Part shown: piece after piece, positions 8,837 through 17,553 of the stretch
Layout: each line of letters opens with the position of its first letter
Position numbering within the stretch: position 1 is the stretch's first letter
Assembly: GCA_963812255.1 (NCBI GenBank)
Contig: CAWEUM010000003.1
Span: 744,001 to 808,000 of the forward strand
Length of the DNA stretch: 64,000 bases
Direction of reading: 5' to 3'
DNA from: DATJGR01 sp963812255
GTDB taxonomy: Bacteria; Pseudomonadota; Gammaproteobacteria; Pseudomonadales; Azotimanducaceae
Program-made: the position numbers and the translations under genes
Notes under the pieces: generated by a model
The model's input: the letters and a program-made list of their open reading frames with translations, nothing else
Told to the model about the DNA's origin: nothing
The model's database searches: none

Positions 8837-9972
8837 GCCAAGCCGTTGTGAGTGAGGAAGCGGTCGCGCAGTCGACGAATCCGGCCGAACATCGCGCTGA
8901 ACATGCCGTCTTGAGCGATCTTGCGTTCGGGCACTGCGTGGCGCCGGTGCAGCATCGGATCGGAAGCGAGTTCACGATGCTTGACGACGGCCGATTCGAC
9001 CGACAGCCGGCACTGGCCGCTGTGCAACGGCTTCAGCAGGAAGCGGAAAATCTGGCCGTAGTTGATCAGATCGATCAGCAGTTGCGCATCGGACCGGCTG
9101 CTCGCAACGATCGTCACGAGTTCCGGAACATGGCGCTTCAACGTGGTTGTCAAGGACGCGACCTGCTCTGCGCTGGCCGCCGTGTCGGTCACCATCACTC
9201 CGATCGGGTGTGCCTCCAGCGCCGCCACGGCGGCTTCAAGCGATGTCGCATGATGAACTCGATGACTGCCGTCCACCGCGACTTTCAGTGCAGCGGCCAT
9301 CGCAACGTCCGGCGTCAGGACGAGCAATTCGACTTCCCGGATATGCGAATCGTCATCGCCAGCACGCCCCGGCGTCATCCTCGGCGACAGGCGCGGACTT
9401 CGCATGATCGGCGTCAACGGCGCATGACGGACCGGTGCATTCGCGTGAGCAGGATGGCGGCGAGTTGCGGGTGGTTGTGCGGTTGAATCGGTTGGGACAA
9501 TGGTCGTCGTCTCCACCCCGTCTACTCGTTGGCGACTCGGCTGCGCCACACCGCGCAGCGGTGCAACCTCTACCGACGGCGTGTCCGAATGTGTCGCAAT
9601 GCCAGCGGCAAGCCCAATCGCCTCCTTCAGCTCCTCACCGGCGCATGGCTTGGTGAGGTAGCGAAACACCTCGCCTTCGTTGATCGATGCTTCAATCGCT
9701 TTGAGGTCCGCATAACCGGTCAACAGGATGCGCATCGCGTTCGGCGCGCGCTGCTTGACGGCCTTCAGCACCTCGACCCCGGTCATACCGGGCATCCGCT
9801 GATCGGAAACGATCACATCGACTTCGTGGTCATTCAGCAGATCCAGCGCCTCTTGGCCGCTGTTAGCGAGCAGCACCTCGTATTCACGCCGGAACATTGC
9901 CCGCATCGAAGTCAACACGCGGCGCTCATCGTCAACGAACAGCAGCGTTCCTCGCTTCATCGCAGCGTCCAT
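8833..9972 (-). CDS. response regulator with two receiver domains, no output domain
   Basis: A 379-residue protein. The first REC domain is complete: acidic pair D14-D15 (LFVDDE), phospho-acceptor D57 (VSDQRMPGMTG), conserved T (LLTGYAD) and K108 (YLTKPC). Residues ~125-215 are a proline-, arginine- and histidine-rich linker. A second REC-like domain follows (VELLVLTPDVAMAAAL, VMVTDTAAS, FRFLLKPLHSG). It keeps a D and the KP but lacks the first acidic pair and is likely degenerate. No DNA-binding or enzymatic output is visible. Start 9972 was chosen because GAGG lies 8 nt upstream and the kinase stop is 1 nt away. Probably phosphorylated by the adjacent kinase. Confidence 0.88.
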   Translation of the reverse strand: MDAAMKRGTLLFVDDERRVLTSMRAMFRREYEVLLANSGQEALDLLNDHEVDVIVSDQRMPGMTGVEVLKAVKQRAPNAMRILLTGYADLKAIEASINEGEVFRYLTKPCAGEELKEAIGLAAGIATHSDTPSVEVAPLRGVAQPSRQRVDGVETTTIVPTDSTAQPPATRRHPAHANAPVRHAPLTPIMRSPRLSPRMTPGRAGDDDSHIREVELLVLTPDVAMAAALKVAVDGSHRVHHATSLEAAVAALEAHPIGVMVTDTAASAEQVASLTTTLKRHVPELVTIVASSRSDAQLLIDLINYGQIFRFLLKPLHSGQCRLSVESAVVKHRELASDPMLHRRHAVPERKIAQDGMFSAMFGRIRRLRDRFLTHNGLA

Positions 9973-9973
9973 G

Positions 9974-11875
9974 TCACGCGGCCTCGGCATCGTCCGACTG
10001 CACGCGATCGGCGCCGTCCGTGCGCATCACGCTTCGATCGACCGGCAAACTGATCAGGATCGCCGTACCGACCCCGACCTGCGAGTCGACCGTCACACTG
10101 CCGCCATGTTCATCGACGATTCGACGCACGATCGACAGACCCAATCCGGTGCCCTGGCCGACCGGCTTGGTTGTGAAGAACGGATCCATGATCTTGTCCA
10201 GGTTCTCCTGAGCGATGCCGCATCCCGTATCGCACACTTCGATATCCACCCAGCCGTCGCGCGCCGTCGTAGTAATCGTCAACGTGCCTTTGCCATCCAT
10301 CGCCTGAACCGCGTTGGTCACGAGGTTGATGAAGATCTGATTGATCCGCGACGGCGCGCACAGGATCTGCGGTACTTCGTCCAACCGCTTCTCGACCGTG
10401 ACGCCGTATTTGAGCAGGTTGCGCGTTATCAGCAATGTTTTCTCGATTCCCTCGCGAACGTCAAAACGATCCTCTGCTGCGCGATCGAGCCGGCTGAAAT
10501 CCTTCAGGCTCTGCACCAGTTCGCTGATCTGATTCAAACCGTCGGTACTGTCCTGCGCGAGCGCCACGATCTCGTCGATCGTTTCGCTCAGCAGCGCGGG
10601 ATCGACATGCTCGGCGAGCCTCTGCAGTGCGTCGACTACTTCCGGCGCCCGCACACCATGCTCGTCGGCGAGCTTGGCCAGCCGGGTCGTTTCGACGATG
10701 CACTCACGCAACTCTTCGACATTCTGTGACGTCACCGTCGCATTGTTCTGGACATACAGGAGCGGCGTGTTGATCTCGTGAACGATACCCGCAACCAGTT
10801 GGCCGAGTGACGACATTTTCTCGGCCTGAACCAGCTGCACCTGGGACTCCTTCAATTCATCATAGGCGCGTTCCAGATCCTGGGTACGTTCCTGAACACG
10901 CACCTCCAGCGAAGTGTTGGCGATCTCGAGGGCTTCATGCGACGTATTCAGCGCTCGATAGCTGCGCTGCAGCCGAATGCCGAAGTAGCCGAGGACGAGC
11001 AGCAACAGCACCGTGTAGATGTTCAGCAGCACCCGGGAATCGTTGACGGTGGTCAGCCGGTACAAGGTATCTCGCGAGATCAGTTCGTGCAGGTTCATCA
11101 CCTGCCTGGAGAAACGGCCACTGACGATGTCGGTCAAGTTCGTCTGGACGGCCCGACGCGTCGGTACCAAAGCGCGCATCTGCTCGACCAGCCCAAGCAG
11201 ATCGGCGCGATCGCCTGGGGCCTTGATTTGCGGCAGCGCCGTCAACCGGTTGATGACCGACTCGACCTGATCCAGATCCGAATCACCGCCGCGCTCGGCC
11301 CGCTCGAGCACCTGCTGCACGCCGCGAAAGATCGAATCTGCCAGCGACACTACACCGTGTTCCCGCAATCGGTTGACGAACGCACGGCTGTCTCGGTTCA
11401 GCGCCTGGCGCAACTCCAGATAGTGCGTCTGATTCTCGCGAAACGCGGTGACCCGATCGGACAGCCGCGCGGCCGATTGATTCAGTGCCGCGAGTTTCCG
11501 CAGTAGCGGTTCGGCTTCGACGCGCTCCGCGTTTCGAGGATCGATCGAGTTGAATGCCGCTTCCGCGACACCGCGGATCTGCGCCAGGCCGCTCGGATCC
11601 ATCGGAAACAGTTGATGCAAGTCGCGTCCGATCGACTCGACCCGCGTCCGTACGTCGAGATCGAGTGCACGCAGACCCGCGCCGTTGTCAATTTGCAGAT
11701 TGCGCGAACTCAGCGCATCGCGTTCGATGGCAGCGGCAGCTTCGCGCAGTTGTCGCAGATCCAGATCGGCTTGGCGGCGAACTGCTTCGTCCGCCGTGGT
11801 GGACAACAGAACCAGAATTCCCAGTAGGGCAATCGCAAGCCCTGTCAGCAGCACATCGGTCGCGAACCGTACCAT
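9974..11875 (-). CDS. membrane sensor histidine kinase with all-helical periplasmic domain
   Basis: A 633-residue kinase. TM1 is at ~8-26 (LLTGLAIALLGILVLLS) and TM2 at ~283-301. Between them lies a ~255-residue region that reads as long helices (rich in Ala, Leu, Arg, Glu, Gln) and is presumably the sensor. A coiled coil (ALEIANTSLEVRVQERTQD) leads to the phospho-acceptor H366 in IVHEINTPL. The catalytic domain has an N box (NLVTNAVQAMDG), G1 (DTGCGIAQEN), F box (DPFFTTKP) and G2 (GQGTGLGLSIV). ATG 11875 has AAGGA seven bases upstream. It is followed 1 nt later by the double-receiver regulator and then the TonB-TPR gene, forming one operon. Confidence 0.93.
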   Translation of the reverse strand: MVRFATDVLLTGLAIALLGILVLLSTTADEAVRRQADLDLRQLREAAAAIERDALSSRNLQIDNGAGLRALDLDVRTRVESIGRDLHQLFPMDPSGLAQIRGVAEAAFNSIDPRNAERVEAEPLLRKLAALNQSAARLSDRVTAFRENQTHYLELRQALNRDSRAFVNRLREHGVVSLADSIFRGVQQVLERAERGGDSDLDQVESVINRLTALPQIKAPGDRADLLGLVEQMRALVPTRRAVQTNLTDIVSGRFSRQVMNLHELISRDTLYRLTTVNDSRVLLNIYTVLLLLVLGYFGIRLQRSYRALNTSHEALEIANTSLEVRVQERTQDLERAYDELKESQVQLVQAEKMSSLGQLVAGIVHEINTPLLYVQNNATVTSQNVEELRECIVETTRLAKLADEHGVRAPEVVDALQRLAEHVDPALLSETIDEIVALAQDSTDGLNQISELVQSLKDFSRLDRAAEDRFDVREGIEKTLLITRNLLKYGVTVEKRLDEVPQILCAPSRINQIFINLVTNAVQAMDGKGTLTITTTARDGWVDIEVCDTGCGIAQENLDKIMDPFFTTKPVGQGTGLGLSIVRRIVDEHGGSVTVDSQVGVGTAILISLPVDRSVMRTDGADRVQSDDAEAA

Positions 11876-12089
11876 GGCATCGTCCTTGGCAGTCCTGGAT
11901 TCGTGCGTTCGGACCGCGCGCATCCGGCGCGCTGGGTTACACACAGATAGCGGTTCGAGTCTATGGCGGTTGCCGCGGAGCATCTGCGGTGCTACCCACG
12001 TCGTTCGGGAGACCTGGTTCACAGCGCCGAGGGTCCGAGGTGAGTTAGGGGTGCGTGACCGCGACGGGTTGCGCCCCTATCATGACGCG

Positions 12090-13574
12090 ATGCCGCCGCC
12101 TCGCCCCTCGACCACGCTGTTCGAAGATGCAATCGACATCCCGTTGTGGCTCGAGAGCGATCGTGACACTCCGTTCGCGACCCGTTCGCGTCGCGATCGG
12201 GAAATCGGCTCACAGTTGAAGAGCGATGCCAAAGATGCTCGCGTGCGTGGCTGGTGGACTCGGATCGCACTACTGACGTCGCGATCGCCCAACCAAACCG
12301 GCGAGCGTTTGCAGAGAACACGAAGCTTGGTGACGGTGGTCATGATCGGCATCGGCTCGCTGTCCGGCGTCGGCGTCGCGCTCGCCGCGTTCCACTATGA
12401 CGGGTCTCGCCCGGTCAATGTCGTCACGTTATTGGCAACCCTCGTGATCGCACAGCTGGTATTGCTATTGCTGACGTTGCTGCTGATTCCGCGCGGAATT
12501 CCTGGACTGCGCGCCATCCAGGATCTGTTGGCAACGATCAGCCCCGGCGCCTTGGCAGCGTCGATCTACCGGCGTATCGCCGATGTGCCACGGGATACCG
12601 CGCCGCTGTTCGGCTGGCATCCAGGACGTGCAGCAGCAGCGAGTCGATTCGCCAAATGGCTGCTGCTGTACTGGTCCCAGACCGCTGCCGTAGCCTTCAA
12701 TCTTGCCGTGATCGCCACCGGCATCGCGCTGGTGACGTTCACCGATCTCGCGTTCGGTTGGAGCACGACCTTGCATGCGGATGTACGCTCCATCGCCTTC
12801 GCCGTTGATACTCTATCCGTGCCGTGGCGATCGTGGTTGCCCAGCGCAGTGCCAGACATCACGCTGATCGAACGTTCTCAATTCTTTCGCCTCGGTGGCG
12901 CCAGTGCGTTCGACTTGGCAGCTTCGAGTCAGCTGACGGGCTGGTGGTCGTTCGTGATTCTGGCCGTCGTCACCTACGGACTGATCCCGCGTGGGGCTTT
13001 GCTGGCCCTGGCCGCGCTGCGGTTGCGCAGCGCAACACGCACGCTGCTCGTTGAGGATCCCCGCGTCGTCGCACTGCTCGACCGCATGGCGACGCCCGCG
13101 TTGGAGACGGCTGCGGGCGCGGCGGAAAATCCGAGAATCGCTGAGGAAGCGCCCGATCAACCGCGCCATCGCACACATGTTGGCACGGCGCGCGCTGTGA
13201 TCTGGTCCGGAAGTATCGATCCGGCAGCCGCCGAGGCATACGCTCGGGGCCTGCTCGGCGTCGTTCTGGACCAACTCGTGGAGGCCGGCGGAGGACGAAC
13301 GCTCGAGGAGGATCGTGCCGTACTTGCGGAGGTTTCGGACGGAAAACCCGTCAGCATCATCGTCTTCACGCGTGCATGGGAGCCGCCGCTGCTCGAATTT
13401 CTAGACTTCATCAAAGCACTGCGGGAGGCGATCGGGCGCGACGTATCGATCGTGGTTGTGCCGATCGCAGAAACGGCCGGCAACGGTGTCGAACAGTCGC
13501 AACGCGACACGTGGGCACGGGCGATCGGTCGCGCCGCCGATCCGCACCTGTATCTCGAGACCGGTGCCACATGA
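12090..13574 (+). CDS. DUF2868 family membrane protein
   Basis: A ~494-residue integral membrane protein of unknown function whose architecture and partner match DUF2868. Hydrophobic segments are seen at LVTVVMIGIGSLSGVGVALA, VVTLLATLVIAQLVLLLL, AVAFNLAVIATGIALVTF and WWSFVILAVVTYGLIP. A soluble C-terminal domain (VIWSGSIDPAAAEAY, ISIIVFTRAWEPPLLE-like region) lies in the last ~170 residues. The next gene, a DUF3482 GTPase, overlaps its stop by 4 nt (ATGA); this pairing is known from many Proteobacteria and suggests a membrane protein working with a dedicated GTPase. ATG 12090 lacks a clear ribosome binding site, and an upstream GTG at 12051 is possible. Confidence 0.75.
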   Translation: MPPPRPSTTLFEDAIDIPLWLESDRDTPFATRSRRDREIGSQLKSDAKDARVRGWWTRIALLTSRSPNQTGERLQRTRSLVTVVMIGIGSLSGVGVALAAFHYDGSRPVNVVTLLATLVIAQLVLLLLTLLLIPRGIPGLRAIQDLLATISPGALAASIYRRIADVPRDTAPLFGWHPGRAAAASRFAKWLLLYWSQTAAVAFNLAVIATGIALVTFTDLAFGWSTTLHADVRSIAFAVDTLSVPWRSWLPSAVPDITLIERSQFFRLGGASAFDLAASSQLTGWWSFVILAVVTYGLIPRGALLALAALRLRSATRTLLVEDPRVVALLDRMATPALETAAGAAENPRIAEEAPDQPRHRTHVGTARAVIWSGSIDPAAAEAYARGLLGVVLDQLVEAGGGRTLEEDRAVLAEVSDGKPVSIIVFTRAWEPPLLEFLDFIKALREAIGRDVSIVVVPIAETAGNGVEQSQRDTWARAIGRAADPHLYLETGAT

Positions 13575-14956
13575 GTCTGCCGCGCTTCGCGATCGTCGGC
13601 CATCCGAACAAGGGGAAGAGCAGCATCGTCGCCACGCTTGCCGAAGACGACAGCGTCGCGATCTCCGCCGATCCGGGCACCACACAGACGGCGCGCAGTT
13701 TTCCGATGCGGCTCGACGGCGTAACGCTGTACGAGCTGTTCGACACGCCAGGATTTCAACGCGCTCGCGACGTGCTCGCGTGGCTGAACGCACACGACCG
13801 CGGCGCGGGCGCCCGCGCAGACGTGGTGCGCGAGTTCGTCACCCAGCATGCGCGCGACGAGCGATTTCACGACGAATGCGAACTGCTGCGACCGATCCTC
13901 GACGGCGCCGGGATTCTCTACGTCGTGGATGGCAGTCGCCCATACGGACGCGAATACGAACCGGAAATGGAGGTGCTGCGCTGGACGGGTCGACCACGCA
14001 TGGCGCTGATCAACATGATCGCGGAAGGCGACCACGTCGACGAATGGCGCGCCGCACTGTCACAGTACTTCTCGATCGTGCGCGTCTTCGACGCGATGCA
14101 CGCCGATTTTGCGCGGCGCGTCGATCTCCTGCGTGCCTTCGGCGCGATCGACGAAACCTGGTCGCCACGACTGAATCAGGCTGCGGACGCGTTGGCGGCT
14201 GAACGCGCGCACCGCAAACAGCGTGCCGCCACCGAGATCGCCGATCTGTTGGTCGCGGTACTGACCGCTACCGAGTCCGCCGCATTGCCTAGCGAACAAC
14301 CCGAACCCGAGATCGAAGATGCAGTCCGCACCCGGCTACGTAAAGCCGTCAGCAGGCGGGAACACATCGCGCGACGTGCCGTGGCCCAGATCTATCACCA
14401 CGCCGGGCTGCAGGCCCACGAAGCAGACGCGTCGTTTCTGGCCGAAGACGTATTCTCGCGGCGTAGCTTCAGCGTGTTCGGCCTGTCGTCGGCACAACTC
14501 GCCGTGACGGGTGCCGCGTCCGGCGCCGTCGCAGGCGGATTGGTCGACGCGATGCTCGGCGGCGCGTCACTGTTCCTGGGCGCGGGTATCGGCGCTTTGA
14601 TGGGAGCCGCTGGCGCGCTGGTCGGTTCCGATCGTCTGGCGAAGGTCGAGGTACTTGGGCGACCGCTCGGTGGCTTCGACCTGCGGCTGGGACCGATCAC
14701 CGATCCGAATTTTCCATGGGTTGTGCTTGGGCGCGCACTGATACACCTGCGGCTGATAGCCGAGCGCAATCACGCGCGGCGGGAGGCGCTGATAATCGAT
14801 GCAGAACGCGGCGAGCACTTCAGCGACCGGATCGACACCGGGCGACGGCGCAGGCTCGAGACGATATTTCGCACACTCCGCTCGGACGCATCGATCGACG
14901 CGGCGACACGCGCGCAATTGATCGGCGAAATTTCCGGATTGATCGACATCACCTGA
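13571..14956 (+). CDS. DUF3482 family GTPase
   Basis: A 461-residue P-loop GTPase. G1 is GHPNKGKSS (residues ~10-18) and G3 is FDTPGF near residue 58. The G4 position reads INMIAEGDHVDEW, so the canonical NKXD is absent; base recognition may be relaxed. A Gly/Ala-rich stretch (TGAASGAVAGGLVDAMLGGASLFLG type, near residues 315-350) looks like a membrane-inserting hairpin, as in this family. The start codon overlaps the DUF2868 stop (ATGA). Role unknown; the pair probably acts at the membrane. Confidence 0.82.
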   Translation: MSLPRFAIVGHPNKGKSSIVATLAEDDSVAISADPGTTQTARSFPMRLDGVTLYELFDTPGFQRARDVLAWLNAHDRGAGARADVVREFVTQHARDERFHDECELLRPILDGAGILYVVDGSRPYGREYEPEMEVLRWTGRPRMALINMIAEGDHVDEWRAALSQYFSIVRVFDAMHADFARRVDLLRAFGAIDETWSPRLNQAADALAAERAHRKQRAATEIADLLVAVLTATESAALPSEQPEPEIEDAVRTRLRKAVSRREHIARRAVAQIYHHAGLQAHEADASFLAEDVFSRRSFSVFGLSSAQLAVTGAASGAVAGGLVDAMLGGASLFLGAGIGALMGAAGALVGSDRLAKVEVLGRPLGGFDLRLGPITDPNFPWVVLGRALIHLRLIAERNHARREALIIDAERGEHFSDRIDTGRRRRLETIFRTLRSDASIDAATRAQLIGEISGLIDIT

Positions 14957-14965
14957 GCCTGAACG

Positions 14966-15391
14966 ATGCCCGGCATTCAGTTGACTCCGAAAACCGTGGT
15001 ACCAGAAGGCGCCGTCCAACTGGCGTTCGTCCGTAGCGCCGGTCCAGGCGGCCAAAACGTCAACAAGGTCGCAACGGCGGTCGAATTGCGCTTCGACCTC
15101 GACGCCGCCGGATTGTCGCAATCAATACGCGCGCGCCTCGAGCGGCTTGCCGGCAATCGGCTGACCCGCGACGGTGAAATCATCGTTTTCGCGCAGCGTT
15201 TCCGCACGCAGAAAGCCAATCGCGAAGATGCATTCGAGCGCTTGGCGGAACTGGTCGCACGCGCGGAACAGCAGCCAAAGCGGCGCATCGCGACGCGACC
15301 TTCGCTGGCATCGAAGCGACGACGGCGCGACACCAAAGACCACCGAGGCGTGCTCAAAAAACTTCGCGGCAAACCGGGATCGAACGATTGA
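14966..15391 (+). CDS. arfB: peptidyl-tRNA hydrolase ArfB (ribosome rescue)
   Basis: A 141-residue stop-codon-independent release factor. The catalytic GGQ lies in FVRSAGPGGQNVNKV near residues 30-32, followed by the RF-like domain (VELRFDL, RLAGNRLTRDGEI). The C-terminus is a basic tail (KRRIATRPSLASKRRRRDTK, ending KKLRGK) that in ArfB enters the empty mRNA channel of stalled ribosomes. Length matches the family (~140). It starts 9 nt after the GTPase gene and may be co-transcribed with it. Confidence 0.95.
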   Translation: MPGIQLTPKTVVPEGAVQLAFVRSAGPGGQNVNKVATAVELRFDLDAAGLSQSIRARLERLAGNRLTRDGEIIVFAQRFRTQKANREDAFERLAELVARAEQQPKRRIATRPSLASKRRRRDTKDHRGVLKKLRGKPGSND

Positions 15392-15398
15392 TACCCAC

Positions 15399-16475
15399 TC
15401 AGATTCGAGGTTGGAATCCTGCCCTGAGCTTTGGCTTCACATTCGCAACGCTCAACAACGACTCCACGCAGTCGCGAACGGATTCGTCGAGGGGCCGAAA
15501 AGTCACACCGGTTACCGCGCGAATCCGATCGTTGCGTAGATCCAAGCCTGCCCAGACCGCGCGCAGTTCCGCTTCCCGCGCCTTGATTCGATCCGGAAAT
15601 TCGTCTGTCACGGACGGCGCGTCGTGGCCGAGTTCCGGCAGGATCCGATCAATGCTCGCACAGATGTCTTCGACGTTGCGCGCGTCCGTCGACCACGCGA
15701 TATAGCGCTCGCCGTTCATCACTTCGACGCTCTCCAGCAGGCCGACGTGGCAATCGGCATCGTCACGAACGTCGACCGTCATCCAAGGCCGATAAGCCCC
15801 GGTCTGTTCGTACCTGCCCAGCAACATGTGTTCGATGATGTGCTGCCACGGGCCCATGTTCTTCTGGTGTGCCGACTGGATCGGCCCGACATTGTCTGCA
15901 GGGCAGCACGTGATCGCGTCCCAACCACCGTGAACGCGTGCAGCATCCGAAAACGCACGTTCTGCGATGACTTTGCCCATCGAGTAGCCCTGTCCCCGCG
16001 CGGGCGTGCGCTTCGGATTGGATTCGTCCGGATAGCGATCCTCGTAGATGACCGGGCGTCTGGCGAGTTCGTTGATGTCGGCCTCCGACAGCACCGCCGC
16101 GATGCTCGATGTGACGATCACCCGGCCGACGCTGCCCGACCCATTTACGCTGGCAATGACATGATCACAGACGCGCCGCACGTACTCGTGATCGTCGTAG
16201 GTACTCACGTGCGACACATGGCAGACGCCGTGGCAGCCTTTGAATATCTCGTCGAAGCAGCCGGCGCTGTCCAAGTCCGCGGCGTGCAAGGTGAGGCGTC
16301 CCGACGCATAACCAGGCATGTCTCGCAGGAATGTCGTGCGCGCCCGGTCGTCGACGTTGCGCACGCACGCGCGCACGCGATAGCCCTTGTCGAGCAATCG
16401 CCGCACGACCCAGCCACCGATGAATCCGGCCGCACCGGTCACCGCAACGCATCCTCGCTTTGGAATCGGTGCCAT
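15399..16475 (-). CDS. NAD(P)-dependent epimerase/dehydratase (extended SDR)
   Basis: A 358-residue extended SDR. It has the nucleotide-binding GxxGxxG near the N-terminus (VTGAAGFIGGWVVRRLL), the catalytic YxxxK as YSMGK, and an active-site Ser in IVTSSIAAVL. The overall pattern resembles dihydroflavonol-4-reductase / 3-beta-hydroxysteroid dehydrogenase-like enzymes acting on a hydroxyl/ketone of a lipid or aromatic substrate. It lies 8 nt downstream of the classical SDR gene on the same strand, so the two probably act in one pathway; the acyl-CoA dehydrogenases nearby would be compatible with sterol or fatty-acid breakdown, but that is inference. Confidence 0.82.
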   Translation of the reverse strand: MAPIPKRGCVAVTGAAGFIGGWVVRRLLDKGYRVRACVRNVDDRARTTFLRDMPGYASGRLTLHAADLDSAGCFDEIFKGCHGVCHVSHVSTYDDHEYVRRVCDHVIASVNGSGSVGRVIVTSSIAAVLSEADINELARRPVIYEDRYPDESNPKRTPARGQGYSMGKVIAERAFSDAARVHGGWDAITCCPADNVGPIQSAHQKNMGPWQHIIEHMLLGRYEQTGAYRPWMTVDVRDDADCHVGLLESVEVMNGERYIAWSTDARNVEDICASIDRILPELGHDAPSVTDEFPDRIKAREAELRAVWAGLDLRNDRIRAVTGVTFRPLDESVRDCVESLLSVANVKPKLRAGFQPRI

Positions 16476-16483
16476 ACGTCACC

Positions 16484-17329
16484 TCACCATGAGATCACGC
16501 GCTGAATCAGCGCACCAATCTGTTCGGGATTCCATGGATCGAAACCGGGTTTGTTGACGCCTTCGCTGACCATCATCTTGTAGATGAACAACTGGTTCTG
16601 GTTCGAGCCAAACGTCTGCCCGGTGATATTGGCGGCTTGGTCGGATGCAAGGTAGCAGACGATCGGCGCCATGAACTGAGGTCCCATCTCTTGTTCGGTG
16701 AAACCCGACATGCCTGGCAGGTCGCGCGTCATGCGAGTGAACGCATTGGGCGCGAGCGCATTCACGGTGATGCCTTTGCTCGCCAATTCCATCGACGCAA
16801 TCCGCGTCAGCGCATGGATGCCGGCTTTCGCCGCACCATAGTTGGACTGTCCGAAGTTACCGAGCAAACCTGACGATGAACTCGTGTTGATGATCCGCCC
16901 ACCGCGGCCCTGCACCACCATTTGCTGTGCCGCGGCCTGCAGGCACGCAAACGTGCCGGTCAAATGTACGTCGATTACGCCCTGCCACTCCTCGGGTGTC
17001 ATCTTCAGCAAGGTGCGATCACGGAGGATGCCTGCGTTGTTGACCAGAATATCGACGCCGCCAAATGCATCAACCGCGGCCGCGACGATCGCTCGCGCAC
17101 CCTCGAAGCTCGCGACCGAATGCGTGTCGGCCACGGCGTCACCGCCGAGGTTGCGGATTTCATCGACCACAGCCCGAGCGGATTCACTTCCACCACTCCC
17201 GTTCAGCGCTCCACCTGTGTCGTTTACGACGATGCGAGCGCCGTGTTGCGCAAACAGCAATGCGTGCGCGCGGCCGATGCCGGTCCCACCGCCGGTGATG
17301 ATCGCGATTTTGTCTTCGAGCAGTGCCAT
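16484..17329 (-). CDS. short-chain dehydrogenase/reductase
   Basis: A 281-residue classical SDR. The cofactor motif is TGGGTGIGRA and the dinucleotide-binding NNAG is present. The catalytic Ser lies in INTSSSSG and the catalytic YxxxK is YGAAK. The extra length after the core (SNQNQLFIYKMMVSEGVNK and onward) resembles the dehydrogenase part of peroxisomal multifunctional / 17-beta-HSD4-like proteins, suggesting a 3-hydroxyacyl-CoA or hydroxysteroid substrate. A good GGAGG site lies 7 nt before the ATG at 17329. Directly upstream lies an array of five 11-12-bp repeats. It is followed 8 nt later by the extended SDR gene. Confidence 0.88.
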   Translation of the reverse strand: MALLEDKIAIITGGGTGIGRAHALLFAQHGARIVVNDTGGALNGSGGSESARAVVDEIRNLGGDAVADTHSVASFEGARAIVAAAVDAFGGVDILVNNAGILRDRTLLKMTPEEWQGVIDVHLTGTFACLQAAAQQMVVQGRGGRIINTSSSSGLLGNFGQSNYGAAKAGIHALTRIASMELASKGITVNALAPNAFTRMTRDLPGMSGFTEQEMGPQFMAPIVCYLASDQAANITGQTFGSNQNQLFIYKMMVSEGVNKPGFDPWNPEQIGALIQRVISW

Positions 17330-17345
17330 CGATGTGCCTCCCTTC

Positions 17346-17402
17346 CATTTACGAGCCCATTTACGAGCCCATTACGAGCGCGTTACGAACCCATTGCGAG
17401 CG
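17346..17402. repeat. five tandem 11-12-bp repeats upstream of the SDR gene
   Basis: Five head-to-tail units with the core CATTTACGAGCC occur at 17346-17357, 17358-17369, 17370-17380, 17381-17391 and 17392-17402. The first two are identical 12-mers; the last three are 11-mers with one to four changes. They begin 16 bp before the SDR start codon (minus strand), so they lie in its leader or promoter. The spacing, close to one helical turn, is what a cooperatively bound regulator would need, but slippage repeats are equally possible. Confidence 0.7.
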
Positions 17403-17553
17403 GGGTCTTTCACGAGCGGGTCTCACTCCGCCACCTTACTTGAAAAACGGTGAACTGCGACCGGGTTTGCTACAAGGAACGCTCGCAACTCGCTCAAGGG
17501 TCTCGCACACCGCCCACAACGTCGGAACACCTGCAGCGCGGTCGCCCCGTAGC

